A stretch of 64,000 nucleotides of DNA from DATFTE01 sp963802575 (GTDB taxonomy: Bacteria; Acidobacteriota; Terriglobia; Terriglobales; Acidobacteriaceae): contig CAWDJF010000006.1 of NCBI GenBank assembly GCA_963802575.1, positions 248,001 through 312,000 on the forward strand, in the 5' to 3' direction. Shown here piece after piece: positions 1 to 8,098 of the stretch; positions within the stretch are counted from its first letter, which is position 1, and every line of letters starts with the position of its first letter. The position numbers were made by a program, and so were the translations under genes. The notes beneath the pieces were generated by a model. The model saw nothing but the letters and a program-made list of their open reading frames with translations, did no database searches and had not been told where the DNA came from.

Positions 1-446
1 ATGTAGCCCTTGGGATCGACGATAACGCCAGAGCCAAGCGAGCGCTCGCGGATCGAACCACCCTGCCCGCCTTGCCCACCCTGTCCGCCAAAAAAGCGGT
101 CAAAGAAATCGTCGAATGGAGTTCCGCCACCGCCTTGATCGTCATCTTCTCCGCCCGGAGCACGTCGTCGTTGGTGCGGATTCTTGATCATCGACTCGGT
201 ATTGATATTGACGACGCTTGGTTCAAGTTGCTTGGCAATCTGCGAGAACTGGTTCGAAAGAACTTGCGGGGAGGGCACGGTCAGCGGAGTCGCGTCCGAC
301 CCTTTCTTGCTTTCCTGCCCTTTTACACCCTGGGAAACCACCGTTCCAATCAGAATACCGACGGCCAATGTGGCCAGAATCGTAAGAGAGTACGCGAGGC
401 GATTGGCCTTCAAACGCACCCAAAAAGCGCTTCCGCGCTCATCCAT
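1..446 (-). CDS. Do/HtrA-family serine endoprotease, N-terminal part (cut by window edge)
   Basis: The first about 148 codons of an envelope serine protease can be read on the minus strand and run off the left edge. The start ATG at 446 follows a clear GGAGG about 9 bases upstream. A short cytoplasmic tail is followed by a hydrophobic anchor at about residues 18-40 (LAYSLTILATLAVGILIG). Next come the family-typical segment LEPSVVNINTE, a linker rich in Gly and Gln (GGQGGQGGQGG) and SLGSGVIVDPKGYI, which normally sits just before the catalytic His. The His/Asp/Ser triad and PDZ domains would lie outside the window. The family degrades or refolds damaged periplasmic proteins. Family assignment is firm; a finer DegP/DegQ/DegS label is not possible. 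Confidence 0.85.
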   Translation of the reverse strand, partial: MDERGSAFWVRLKANRLAYSLTILATLAVGILIGTVVSQGVKGQESKKGSDATPLTVPSPQVLSNQFSQIAKQLEPSVVNINTESMIKNPHQRRRAPGGEDDDQGGGGTPFDDFFDRFFGGQGGQGGQGGSIRERSLGSGVIVDPKGY

Positions 447-566
447 AAAAAACTTCCTCCGGATCTGTCAACGCTCTGAAGATTATACCCGTTCGCTCGG
501 GGTCATCGTATCGGCAGGACAGACGCCTGATTCTTAGACGCGATCGACAGGAAAAGTGTTGCGAGA

Positions 567-616
567 GTTCTCTTTGCGGCCTTTGCGGCAGTTCTTCGCG
601 TCCTTGCGATTAAAAG
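567..616. repeat. spacer word array, CTTTGCGG/TTCGCGTCCTTGCG type
   Basis: The spacer between the protease start and the amidohydrolase end contains CTTTGCGGCCTTTGCGG followed by TTCTTCGCGTCCTTGCGATTAAA. Related strings ending in GTGGTTAAA occur near 15055-15104 and 22700-22735. Similarity is by eye and the function is unknown. Confidence 0.45.
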
Positions 617-649
617 CGTTTCTCGGCGAACTCGGCGGAGAAAAGTTTC

Positions 650-2419
650 TTACTTAGCCTCGTAAACAGTCTTCCCCCCAACCACGGTCCGGAGAACCTT
701 GGTCTCAGGAATCTTCGGAAAAGCGAGAGACGTAATATCGTGATCCAGCACCACGAAATCAGCCAGCATCCCAGGCTCAATCAAGCCCTTTTCTTTCTCC
801 TGAAATTCCGCGAATGCCGACCCAGTCGTATACGCCGCAATCGCCTGCTCCATGGTCAGCTTCTCTTCGGGAAAGTATTGCTTCTTCCCGTCTTCGCTGG
901 TCCGCGTGACGGCAGCATAAAGTCCGCGAAAAGGAGAAACCGGTTCCACTGGATAATCCGTCCCAAACGCCAGCGGCACGCCCTTCTTCAGGAAATCGCC
1001 CCACGCATAGGAGTGAGCCGCCCGCTTCTCGCCCAACCGTTCGACCGCCCAATTCATATCGGTCAAAACATGGCTCGGCTGCATGGAAGCAATCACTTTC
1101 AATTCTTTGAACTTCGCAATCTGCAACGGGGTCGTCACCTGCGCATGTTCGATCCGCAAGCGGTAGTCATCTCCGCCATTGGCAGCTTTGATCTTTTTCT
1201 CCTTCGCGTCTTTTTCTGCCAGCGCATACGCATCGAGCGCCATCTGCACGCCTTTATCCCCGATGGCATGAAATCCCATCTGGAATCCGGCTTCGATGCG
1301 CTCTTTCGCCATTTCGTTGAGCTTGGCCTGCTCGTACTGCGGCAACCCGGAGTTCTTCGGATCATCCGCATACGGCTCCATCAACGCCGCCGTGTGCGAT
1401 CCCAGCGACCCGTCCATGAATCCCTTCAGCATGCCGGTATGCAACATGTTGTCGGACTGCGAATGGGCCGCCCGGTGCGCCTGCAAGGTCTGCACGGGAT
1501 CGCTGAACTCGAGCCACTCCGAGATTCGCGCCGTCAACTTTCCATCGTGCTCAATCTCCTCGTAAACCAGAAAATCTTCCCAAGTGGAAAAATCCTGGAT
1601 GGAGGTCACTCCATTCTGTGCCACGTCCCGCAGCGCTGCTTCAATCGCCTGCCGCCGCTGCTCGTGCGTCGGCTTGGGAACGACGATCTGCACCGCTTCG
1701 CGGGCCGTCTCCCGCAAAATTCCTGTAGGCTGCCCGGTCGAATCGCGATCGATATGCCCGCCATCAGGATCATGACTGGCCAAGGTGATGCTCGCCAGTT
1801 GCAGCGCCCGGGTGTTCGCTACCGCGATGTGCCCATCGACGCGTTGCAGAAACACCGGATGATCGGTCGTGACCTCATCCACATCCCAGCGGCTGGGCAA
1901 TTCTTTCACCGGCCACAACGTCTGATCCCATCCTGCGCCCAGAATCCATTCTCCCGGCGCAGCCGCCGCTACGCGCGCGCGAATACGATCGCGAAATTCC
2001 TCCAACGACTTGGTCCCCACCAGGTTCACCGTCTGCCGTTCGAATCCCGCGGATGCCAGATGCAGATGTGCGTCGTTGAAGCCGGGCATCACAAAGTGGC
2101 CATCGAGATTCACAACCTCGGTCTCCGGCCCCTTGAACTTCATGATCTCGTCGGTCTTCCCCACCGCAAGAATGCGGTCGCCGCGTACCGCCATGGCTTC
2201 AGCACGACGCGTCGACGCGAACGCCGAAGCAATGGGAAGTCCGGTGTAGATATTGCCGTGAACAAAAATCGCGTCCGCTTTAGGCTTCGCCGGCTGATCC
2301 TGTGCGTGCATCATTCCCACCGCCGAAAAAGCTATCCCAATGATCAAAACCAGGGAGCCCCACGTTTCGCGGCTTTCGAAAGGTGGGATTCCACGATCCC
2401 CGCTAAAGCTTATCCTCAT
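650..2419 (-). CDS. secreted amidohydrolase (YtcJ-like, amidohydrolase family 3)
   Basis: This is a 589-residue metal-dependent hydrolase of the amidohydrolase superfamily. A hydrophobic segment at residues 21-39 ending in MHAQ suggests export. The small beta-sandwich entry (GNIYTG, MAVRGDRILAVG) is followed by MPGFNDAHLHL, with the metal-binding His-x-His at residues 118 and 120. Later segments typical of the family include IEHAQV, FGTDYPVEPVSPFRG and a C-terminal LIEPGMLADFVVLD. Members hydrolyse amide or similar C-N bonds and the substrate here is unknown. The start codon overlaps the stop of the upstream M20 peptidase by ATGA, so the two are translationally coupled. Together they could act on peptides or N-acylated amino acids, which is inference. 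Confidence 0.85.
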   Translation of the reverse strand: MRISFSGDRGIPPFESRETWGSLVLIIGIAFSAVGMMHAQDQPAKPKADAIFVHGNIYTGLPIASAFASTRRAEAMAVRGDRILAVGKTDEIMKFKGPETEVVNLDGHFVMPGFNDAHLHLASAGFERQTVNLVGTKSLEEFRDRIRARVAAAAPGEWILGAGWDQTLWPVKELPSRWDVDEVTTDHPVFLQRVDGHIAVANTRALQLASITLASHDPDGGHIDRDSTGQPTGILRETAREAVQIVVPKPTHEQRRQAIEAALRDVAQNGVTSIQDFSTWEDFLVYEEIEHDGKLTARISEWLEFSDPVQTLQAHRAAHSQSDNMLHTGMLKGFMDGSLGSHTAALMEPYADDPKNSGLPQYEQAKLNEMAKERIEAGFQMGFHAIGDKGVQMALDAYALAEKDAKEKKIKAANGGDDYRLRIEHAQVTTPLQIAKFKELKVIASMQPSHVLTDMNWAVERLGEKRAAHSYAWGDFLKKGVPLAFGTDYPVEPVSPFRGLYAAVTRTSEDGKKQYFPEEKLTMEQAIAAYTTGSAFAEFQEKEKGLIEPGMLADFVVLDHDITSLAFPKIPETKVLRTVVGGKTVYEAK

Positions 2420-3675
2420 GCGCTAACTCCTGCGAGCGCGAGCACTGACAAAAGAATCCGTTTCAGCCCCAACTCACGTCCGCTACAGTCAAACCACTCT
2501 TGCAAGGTATGCGCTCCGCCGCCGGTGCCCCCGCCGCCAATCGCAATCGCTTCCCGTCCCAGCGAAAGAGGAATATTGGCATCGGTTGACGCCCGCTGCA
2601 CCTGCGCCACATTCCCCAGATGCGAATCGACCGCGCGAATCACATGGAGGATGCGCGCATTGTTATCCAACTCGCCGGCCGGACGATTCCCGATTACAAC
2701 AATCTCGCAACTCAAGCCAAAAGGTCGCCGCTGCGAAGTCTGCTTCCGCTCGATCATCACACTTTCGTCTTCAATCGCGTGATCGAGCGCCGATCGCAAA
2801 ATCTGCTCCAGCCGTTCCATCTCGGCCATCGAGGTTGAGCGGATATCCACGCGCATGCTCGCTGACTCAGGGATCGAATTCACCGAAGTCCCGCCGCGAA
2901 TCACGCCGATATTGAACGTGGTCTTGGGAGTCGCCGGCACCGGAGTATGCGCGAACTCCTGAATCGCCCTGGCCAAAACCAAAATTGGATTCGGAGCTCC
3001 AAAATCGCTCCACGAATGTCCACCCGGCCCGCGCACGATGACTTCGAAACGCCGGCTGCCCAGAGCCTCCGCCACAATCGTGTCCGCGCCCGCTCCATCG
3101 AGCACCAGGCTGTAGACAATGTTGTCTTTGTTCTCATTCGAGAAGATGTGCCGCATCCCGCGCAGATCGCCTTCGCCCTCCTCGCCCACATTGCCGATAA
3201 AAAGAATCGGGAGATGATGCGTAATCTTCGCTGCGCGCAGAGCCGCCGCCGTCGCCAGCATCGCCGTCAGTCCCGCGCCATTGTCGGAAACGCCCGGCCC
3301 ATACAACCGGCTTCCCTGCTGGCGGATATTCAAAGGCGTGCCCGCCGGAAACACCGTATCCATGTGCGCGCTTAGCGAGACATAGCGTTTACCCAATCCG
3401 CGCCGCACCCCAAACACGTTGCCGACATCATCAATGCGAACTTCTTCCAATCCCAACTCGACGAACTGCTGCCGCAACCATTGCCCCCGGGCGGTCTCGC
3501 CAAACGGAGGCGCGGGAACGCGCGCGGCCTCCAGTTGCCAGTGCGCAAACTGCGGCTCTTGCGCCCGCAACCAGGCGAACGCCGAGCGAACCTCGGGCAA
3601 CGCCGAGAGCCGCGTAATCTCCTGCTGCACCGAAGGAAACGATTCCGACACATCCGCGCGCGAACTGAGGGCCAT
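2416..3675 (-). CDS. M20-family metallopeptidase
   Basis: This 419-residue zinc peptidase of the M20/M25/M40 type has the expected landmarks: SAHMDTVFP (metal-binding His104 and catalytic Asp106), GPGVSDNGAGL (bridging Asp131) and GNVGEEGEGDLRG (catalytic and metal Glu pair 165-166). A dimerisation-domain-like stretch (RGPGGHSWSDFG, then NIGVIRGGTSVNSIPESASMRVDIRS) follows. No signal peptide is visible, so it is probably cytosolic. It is the first gene of a two-gene unit with the amidohydrolase, overlapping it by 4 bases. Substrate specificity (dipeptide, tripeptide, acyl-amino acid) cannot be told. Confidence 0.87.
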   Translation of the reverse strand: MALSSRADVSESFPSVQQEITRLSALPEVRSAFAWLRAQEPQFAHWQLEAARVPAPPFGETARGQWLRQQFVELGLEEVRIDDVGNVFGVRRGLGKRYVSLSAHMDTVFPAGTPLNIRQQGSRLYGPGVSDNGAGLTAMLATAAALRAAKITHHLPILFIGNVGEEGEGDLRGMRHIFSNENKDNIVYSLVLDGAGADTIVAEALGSRRFEVIVRGPGGHSWSDFGAPNPILVLARAIQEFAHTPVPATPKTTFNIGVIRGGTSVNSIPESASMRVDIRSTSMAEMERLEQILRSALDHAIEDESVMIERKQTSQRRPFGLSCEIVVIGNRPAGELDNNARILHVIRAVDSHLGNVAQVQRASTDANIPLSLGREAIAIGGGGTGGGAHTLQEWFDCSGRELGLKRILLSVLALAGVSA

Positions 3676-3854
3676 GGGATTAATTCGTCATCTTACAACG
3701 GCTTGGCAGAACTTGGGATTAGCTTTGACGGGACCAGCGATTACGGCAGGGCGGTAACAGTTACCGCGAAAGTGATGTTCTGAATTTGAGACAGTTATGT
3801 GAAGACTGCCACTTCGGCTGCGCCGATGCGAATTGGGAAAAAGAGTTCATGCGG

Positions 3855-3893
3855 CACGCGCCGGATCCCTCGCTTCGCTTCGGGATGACGTCG
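3855..3893. repeat. right half of a GACGTC-bounded repeat
   Basis: This solo half element reads CACGCGCCGGATCCCTCG, then CTTCGCTTCGGGATGACGTC. It matches the right arm of the complete elements at 22547-22644 and elsewhere. The left arm is absent immediately upstream. Confidence 0.7.
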
Positions 3894-3941
3894 GTGTGGA
3901 GAGGTAAGCCCGGCCGATTTGAGACACGTTCCCCTTACAGA

Positions 3942-4036
3942 GACGTCATCCTGAGCCCGATAGGGCGAAGGATCTGGCGTGCATCATCTGCGCGCTCGAC
4001 CATCACGCCAGATCCCAGGCGTTGGGAATGACATCA
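3942..4036. repeat. REPIN/MITE-like inverted repeat (GACGTC-bounded)
   Basis: The left arm reads GACGTCATCCTGAGCCCGAT, AGGGCGAAGGATCTGGCG. The right arm is the degenerate inverse CACGCCAGATCCCAGG ... GGGAATGACATCATC. The element lies between two minus-strand genes. At least four complete and three half copies occur in the window. No open reading frame or transposase is inside, so it would be non-autonomous if mobile. Confidence 0.75.
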
Positions 4037-4054
4037 TCAAACATGTCAGGATTT

Positions 4055-5302
4055 TCAATCGGCCGACGACGTCGCGTGCACGCACCCCAGAATTTCCGCT
4101 TCACTCAACGTGTGATCAGATTCCTTGGCCAGTTTGAAAATCCGATCCACCAATTCATCGGTAATGGTGAAGCCATGCCGCTCAAGCCAGAAGTGGACGT
4201 TTGATTTTCCACTCATCGGGCCGACATCAATGATCTGCTGCAACCCAAACACATGCGAAGGCACGCCGGAGTACACCGTATTCGCCAGTTCCAGATCATT
4301 CTTGCGGTACGCCTTGATCACGGCCGCTGCGTGCACACCGGTTGCCGTGCGAAACGCATCTTCCCCGACCACTGGATAATTTGCCGGGATCGGCACGCCC
4401 GTCGCGCGCGAGACCGCCTGGCAATATTCTTTGAGCTTGGTCAGGTCCTGATGATCCCACGGCGGAATGCCCATCAGTTTCAGGTTCACCAGCATCTGGT
4501 CCATCTGTGTATTGCCGACACGCTCGCCCACTCCCAGCGCGCAGGCATGAACGCAATCCGCTCCGGCCACCAGCGCCGCCATCGAATTCGCAATCGCCAG
4601 TCCGCGATCGCAGTGACCATGCCAATCCACGCGCACTTTCACGCCGGAGGGCTTGACTACCTCATCCATCACGAAGCGCACCAGCGCGAACGCGCCCATC
4701 GGCGTCGCATGTCCTGCCGTATCGCAGATGACAATCGCCCGCGCCCCGTGATTGATCGCCGTGCGATACAACCGCTTCACCATCTCGGGATCGCAACGCG
4801 ACGTGTCTTCGGTTACGTACATCACATCAAGCCCCAGCGACACCGCGTACTTCACCGCCTTCTCGGTGGTCTCGAGCAGAAAATCATCAGTCCAGTTTTC
4901 CGTGTAGCGCCGGATGGGACTCGACCCGATAAACGTCGCTGCCTCGATCCGCAATCCGGTTTTCTGCGCGATCTCGGCGATGGGACGAATGTCGTTCTCA
5001 TGCGTCCGCGCTGCACAGTTCGCCTGAATCTTCATCCCATGATTGACGATCTCGCGCGCCAGCGCCGTTACATGCTCGACCGCCCGCGGCCCCGCTCCCG
5101 GCAAACCGAGATCGAGCGCATTGATCCCCAGCGCTTCCATCAAATGCAGGATCTCAATTTTTTCGTGGATCGAAGGATCGCGGACCGAAGGCGACTGCAA
5201 CCCGTCGCGTAAAGTCTCGTCGTTCAACAACACGTGTCCCGCAGGCCGCAAAGATTGCGGATGAATCCGGTTCCAGTCGTAAATCAGTTCCGATACGTTC
5301 AT
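4055..5302 (-). CDS. LeuA/HMGL-like DRE-TIM enzyme (2-isopropylmalate synthase family)
   Basis: This 415-residue enzyme belongs to the DRE-TIM metallolyase superfamily. LNDETLRDGLQSP near residues 26-38 carries the metal-binding Asp and catalytic Arg. VDWHGHCDRGLAIANS supplies the His-x-His metal site and ALGVGERVGNTQMDQ is the family-typical Gly-rich segment. It resembles 2-isopropylmalate/homocitrate/citramalate synthases, which condense acetyl-CoA with a 2-oxoacid. It is shorter than classical LeuA and lacks an obvious C-terminal allosteric domain. No leuB, leuC or leuD lies nearby, so a role in leucine synthesis is not supported by context. The following small gene starts downstream after only 11 bases, so the pair may be co-transcribed. 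Confidence 0.78.
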   Translation of the reverse strand: MNVSELIYDWNRIHPQSLRPAGHVLLNDETLRDGLQSPSVRDPSIHEKIEILHLMEALGINALDLGLPGAGPRAVEHVTALAREIVNHGMKIQANCAARTHENDIRPIAEIAQKTGLRIEAATFIGSSPIRRYTENWTDDFLLETTEKAVKYAVSLGLDVMYVTEDTSRCDPEMVKRLYRTAINHGARAIVICDTAGHATPMGAFALVRFVMDEVVKPSGVKVRVDWHGHCDRGLAIANSMAALVAGADCVHACALGVGERVGNTQMDQMLVNLKLMGIPPWDHQDLTKLKEYCQAVSRATGVPIPANYPVVGEDAFRTATGVHAAAVIKAYRKNDLELANTVYSGVPSHVFGLQQIIDVGPMSGKSNVHFWLERHGFTITDELVDRIFKLAKESDHTLSEAEILGCVHATSSAD

Positions 5303-5313
5303 TCTCTTCTCAG

Positions 5314-5586
5314 CTATTTTTCTTTCCCCGGCAACGTCAACCCGAACTGCGAAATCTGCCCCTTGCCAGCGACGTTCATCCCGCTCACATCTTCAGGGTT
5401 GGGCACATACAACGTCTTGCAATTCTCGCAGCGATAAACCTCGGCATCCTTGCCAAACGCCTTCTCCACGTCGCCGCACTTCTCTTCGATGGCATCAGTG
5501 GTGTAGTACCAGCGCTTCAAATGCCCGCCGCAGAACTTGCCCTTCGCGTCTTTTTCGTTGCAAGCCCGCTGTCCCACCTTCTTCAT
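5314..5586 (-). CDS. small Cys-containing conserved hypothetical protein
   Basis: The likely product is about 90 residues, beginning MKKVGQRACNEKDAKGKFCG. The same frame stays open up to 5781, but the upstream part overlaps a dispersed repeat (5731-5829), so a start at 5586 (or 5640) is preferred. No strong ribosome-binding site decides between them. Conserved-looking features are the Cys pair in RACNEKDAKGKFCGGHLKRW, a lone Cys in EEKCGDVEKAFG and the motif YRCENCKTLYVPNPED. The CxxC suggests metal binding or redox chemistry. The Tyr- and Pro-rich C-terminus resembles a small zinc-ribbon-like fold. The function is unknown to me. Confidence 0.65.
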   Translation of the reverse strand: MKKVGQRACNEKDAKGKFCGGHLKRWYYTTDAIEEKCGDVEKAFGKDAEVYRCENCKTLYVPNPEDVSGMNVAGKGQISQFGLTLPGKEK

Positions 5587-5730
5587 TTTGACTTTGTGGT
5601 TGGGAAGAGTCGAAGTAGTGGCCAAAGAGTTGATCCTCATCGCTGCGGCAAGCGAGCCGCCGGATTTGTGCCTAGCAGAGTTTATTTTACTCGAAGCGCA
5701 CGAGGAGGTGACGGAACATATCCTCACGAA

Positions 5731-5829
5731 GACGTCATCCTGAGCCCCGAAGGGCGAAGGATCTGGCGCGGAGATCACCACTCCCGGCTCGCGCGAGATC
5801 CTTCGGCCGAACGGCCTCAGGATGACGTC
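5731..5829. repeat. REPIN/MITE-like inverted repeat (GACGTC-bounded)
   Basis: This complete 99-bp copy starts GACGTCATCCTGAGCCCCGA and ends CCTCAGGATGACGTC, so the two ends are inverted repeats of each other. The inner arms GGCGAAGGATCTGGCGCG and CGCGCGAGATCCTTCGGCC also pair. It sits just downstream of the DinB-like gene's stop codon. Confidence 0.78.
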
Positions 5830-5840
5830 TTCTGAACAAA

Positions 5841-6326
5841 CTAGAACGACCGCTTCGGCGCGGCCTGCTCAATACCCACTCGCCCCACTAAAATCTCAGC
5901 TGCGAAATAATTCTCCCCACGCATCGCCGTGCCCGCCATGCGCCGCATCATCGCCAACTGCCCTACGTGTGTCAGCGCATCGGCCACCGGACCCTGAAAT
6001 AATTTCTCCAACGGAGCGTGAATCTCCTTGTCAGACGCCATGTAGTCGTCGAGAGCTTTAAGCGTCGAAAAGAACCGATTCACTTCGTTCTTCCAGTCGA
6101 GTGGCGAAGAGTCCTTCCACTTCTGACTGCCCTCCGCCATCGACAACGCCCACTCCATCAAATCGCCGAGATGCGCCAGGATTTGCGAAGCCGTACGCCC
6201 GCCATCGCCCGCAGCAAAACCCGCGAAAGATTCCGGCGCGTCGCGCAAAACCTTCCCCGCCCGATAAGCCAAAGCCGCCAAAGCATGCCGGAACAACTCA
6301 CGACCCGAATCCGAAGTTGATGTCAT
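5841..6326 (-). CDS. DinB-like four-helix protein
   Basis: This 161-residue, largely helical protein fits the DinB/YfiT-like superfamily. Supporting segments are ILAHLGDLMEWALSMA near residue 50, with a His that could be one ligand of the three-His metal site, a central helix around FFSTLKALDDYM, and DALTHVGQLAMMRRMAG with a second His near residue 123. Family members are putative metal-dependent thiol transferases or stress proteins and most are uncharacterised. It is flanked on both sides by GACGTC repeats. Confidence 0.7.
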   Translation of the reverse strand: MTSTSDSGRELFRHALAALAYRAGKVLRDAPESFAGFAAGDGGRTASQILAHLGDLMEWALSMAEGSQKWKDSSPLDWKNEVNRFFSTLKALDDYMASDKEIHAPLEKLFQGPVADALTHVGQLAMMRRMAGTAMRGENYFAAEILVGRVGIEQAAPKRSF

Positions 6327-6350
6327 CTGGAGATCCTCGTTTAGTAGTCT

Positions 6351-6471
6351 GACGTCATCCTGAGCCCGAAAGGGCGAAGGATCTAGCGTGCAGTGTCGAT
6401 GCCTTCGATTATCTGATAATCCACGCCAGATCCCTCAGCCAGCAAAAAACGCTGGCTCTCGGGATGACGTC
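6351..6471. repeat. REPIN/MITE-like inverted repeat (GACGTC-bounded)
   Basis: This complete copy of about 121 bp starts GACGTCATCCTGAGCCCGAA and ends GCTCTCGGGATGACGTC. Its centre contains an extra hairpin, CAGCCAGC...GCTGGCT. It lies between the DinB-like gene and the aldehyde dehydrogenase stop. Confidence 0.77.
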
Positions 6472-6489
6472 ATTCATAAAAGGACGCTC

Positions 6490-8061
6490 CTACACTTTCC
6501 CCTTCCCTATCACACCCGCCGCTTTCACCGCCCCGCGCAATTTCGCCGCCCATCCCTTTGCGAACTGCATATCCACGAACCCTTCCATCTGCCGCGCAAA
6601 CTTCTCGCCGTATCCGTACCACCAGACCTTTTTCATCCCCGGCGCGCGGTCCGAGTCCACATACTTCACGCGCACCATCTCTTCCAGTCCAAAGCGTCCA
6701 TGCGTTCTTCCGATGCCACTGGCCTTCACTCCGCCGTGCGGAGCCTCGCTGATGCCGAAGCACGAAATCGTGTCATTGATCATGACGGTCCCGGCATTAA
6801 TGCGCTCGGCCAATCTCTCGCCCCGGGCCCGATCCCGCGTCCAGACGCAAGCCGCCAGCCCATAGTCAGAATCATTGGCGAGCCGCACTGCTTCGTCGTC
6901 CGAATCAAACGCCATGATCGGAAGCAGGGGACCGAACGTTTCTTCGCGCATGACTCGCATTTCGTGGGTCGCATCCATCAAGATCGTCGGCGCGTAGAAA
7001 TTCGCGCCGAGATTCGGCAACCGCTCTCCGCCCGTCATGATCCGTGCCCCACGCGCCCGCGCGTCCGCCACCTGCTCTTCGACATTGCGCAACTGCCGCT
7101 CGTGGATCAGCGGCCCCATATCGATTTCCGCATCCATCCCGTTTCCTACGCGCAGTTGCTTCGTCTTGCGCACGCAGGCGTCGATAAAGGCCGCGTACAG
7201 ACTGCGATGCACGTAGCAGCGCTCGACCGACAAGCACGCCTGCCCCGCGTTGACGAACGCTCCCCACACCGCGCCACTCGATGCCACTTCGATGTCGGCA
7301 TCGTCGAGTACCAGCATGGGATCTTTCCCGCCCAATTCCAGCACCACCGGCAACAGTCGCGCAGCGGCGGCCTGTGCGATACGCTTCCCCGTCGCTACGC
7401 TTCCCGTGAACACCATCTTGTCGATTGCCGACTCCACCAGAGCTCCGCCCGTCGCGCCATCTCCGACCACGACTTGCAACACGTCGTTAGGAACACCCGC
7501 CGCATGCAACAACGATGCCAGTTCCAAAGCACACAATGATGTCAGCTCCGACGGCTTCAGCACCACCGCATTCCCTGTCACCAAAGCTGCCAGGCTCTCG
7601 GTTGCCGGAATCGAAAACGGATAATTCCACGGAGAGATGATCCCGATCACTCCATGCGGCTCGCGCAGCAAGCGCCCCGACTTGGTCTTCATCGCCAGAT
7701 TTCCGTGCGGAACATGCTCGTCGCGCAAAAAGCCGTAAGCGTTGTCGGCACAGAACCGGGCCGCGTCCAAGACCACTTGCACTTCGGTCAGCAACGCTTC
7801 GACATAGGGCTTGCCTTCTTCCCGCGAGATCAGCCGCGCAATGTCGGATTTCTTCTCGTACACCAAGCGCTGAAAGCGCCGCAGGACATCGATTCTTTTT
7901 TCGACGCCAATCGCATTCCACGCCGTCTGTTCCGCCCTTGCCCGCGCCACCGCCGCCTGCACCTCTCCGGCACTCGCGCACTCCCACTCGCGCAGAACTT
8001 CCCCGGTCGCCGGATTTACCGACGCAACTTTACGCAGCGCGATTTGGGTCTCAGTCGCCAT
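6490..8061 (-). CDS. NAD(P)-dependent aldehyde dehydrogenase
   Basis: This 523-residue aldehyde dehydrogenase oxidises an aldehyde to the carboxylate. The catalytic Cys276 lies in FVNAGQACLSVERC and the general base Glu242 in VVLELGGKDPML, the usual 34-residue spacing. Other landmarks are the oxyanion Asn in ISPWNYPFSIP, the cofactor loop FTGSVATGKRIA and MREETFGPLLPI. It resembles succinate-semialdehyde or general aliphatic dehydrogenases. A C-terminal tail of about 50 residues extends past the usual end. ATG at 8061 follows AGGACAAG. It has no pathway partner in sight. Confidence 0.88.
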   Translation of the reverse strand: MATETQIALRKVASVNPATGEVLREWECASAGEVQAAVARARAEQTAWNAIGVEKRIDVLRRFQRLVYEKKSDIARLISREEGKPYVEALLTEVQVVLDAARFCADNAYGFLRDEHVPHGNLAMKTKSGRLLREPHGVIGIISPWNYPFSIPATESLAALVTGNAVVLKPSELTSLCALELASLLHAAGVPNDVLQVVVGDGATGGALVESAIDKMVFTGSVATGKRIAQAAAARLLPVVLELGGKDPMLVLDDADIEVASSGAVWGAFVNAGQACLSVERCYVHRSLYAAFIDACVRKTKQLRVGNGMDAEIDMGPLIHERQLRNVEEQVADARARGARIMTGGERLPNLGANFYAPTILMDATHEMRVMREETFGPLLPIMAFDSDDEAVRLANDSDYGLAACVWTRDRARGERLAERINAGTVMINDTISCFGISEAPHGGVKASGIGRTHGRFGLEEMVRVKYVDSDRAPGMKKVWWYGYGEKFARQMEGFVDMQFAKGWAAKLRGAVKAAGVIGKGKV

Positions 8062-8071
8062 CTTGTCCTAT

Positions 8072-8093
8072 GTGGCGGGGGCGCCCTCGCCAC
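8072..8093. repeat. GC-rich near-palindromic hairpin
   Basis: GTGGCGGGGGC followed by GCCCTCGCCAC forms a 22-base near-palindrome lying 6 bases beyond the truA stop and just upstream of the aldehyde dehydrogenase start. It resembles the dispersed hairpins at the 3' ends of other genes in the window and has no T-run. Confidence 0.6.
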
Positions 8094-8098
8094 ACAAA

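Larger units (their letters stand above)
3676..4054. other. 379-bp spacer carrying two GACGTC-type repeats
   Basis: No credible gene is seen here. The stretch holds the presumed promoter of the M20/amidohydrolase pair next to 3675, a right-half repeat at 3855-3893 and a complete inverted-repeat element at 3942-4036, ending shortly before the LeuA-like gene's stop codon. Confidence 0.7.

Noticed and set aside
740..2782. Long open frame on the plus strand (680 codons) opposite the amidohydrolase/peptidase genes
   Set aside because: It is antisense to two genes with clear family motifs. Its translation is rich in Arg/His/Pro with no domain, as expected for the reverse frame of GC-rich genes.
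4055..5302. HMG-CoA lyase or pyruvate carboxylase for the LeuA-like gene
   Set aside because: The sequence has no biotin-carboxylase or carrier domains, and the HGHCDRG site fits the alkylmalate-synthase branch better than HMG-CoA lyase.
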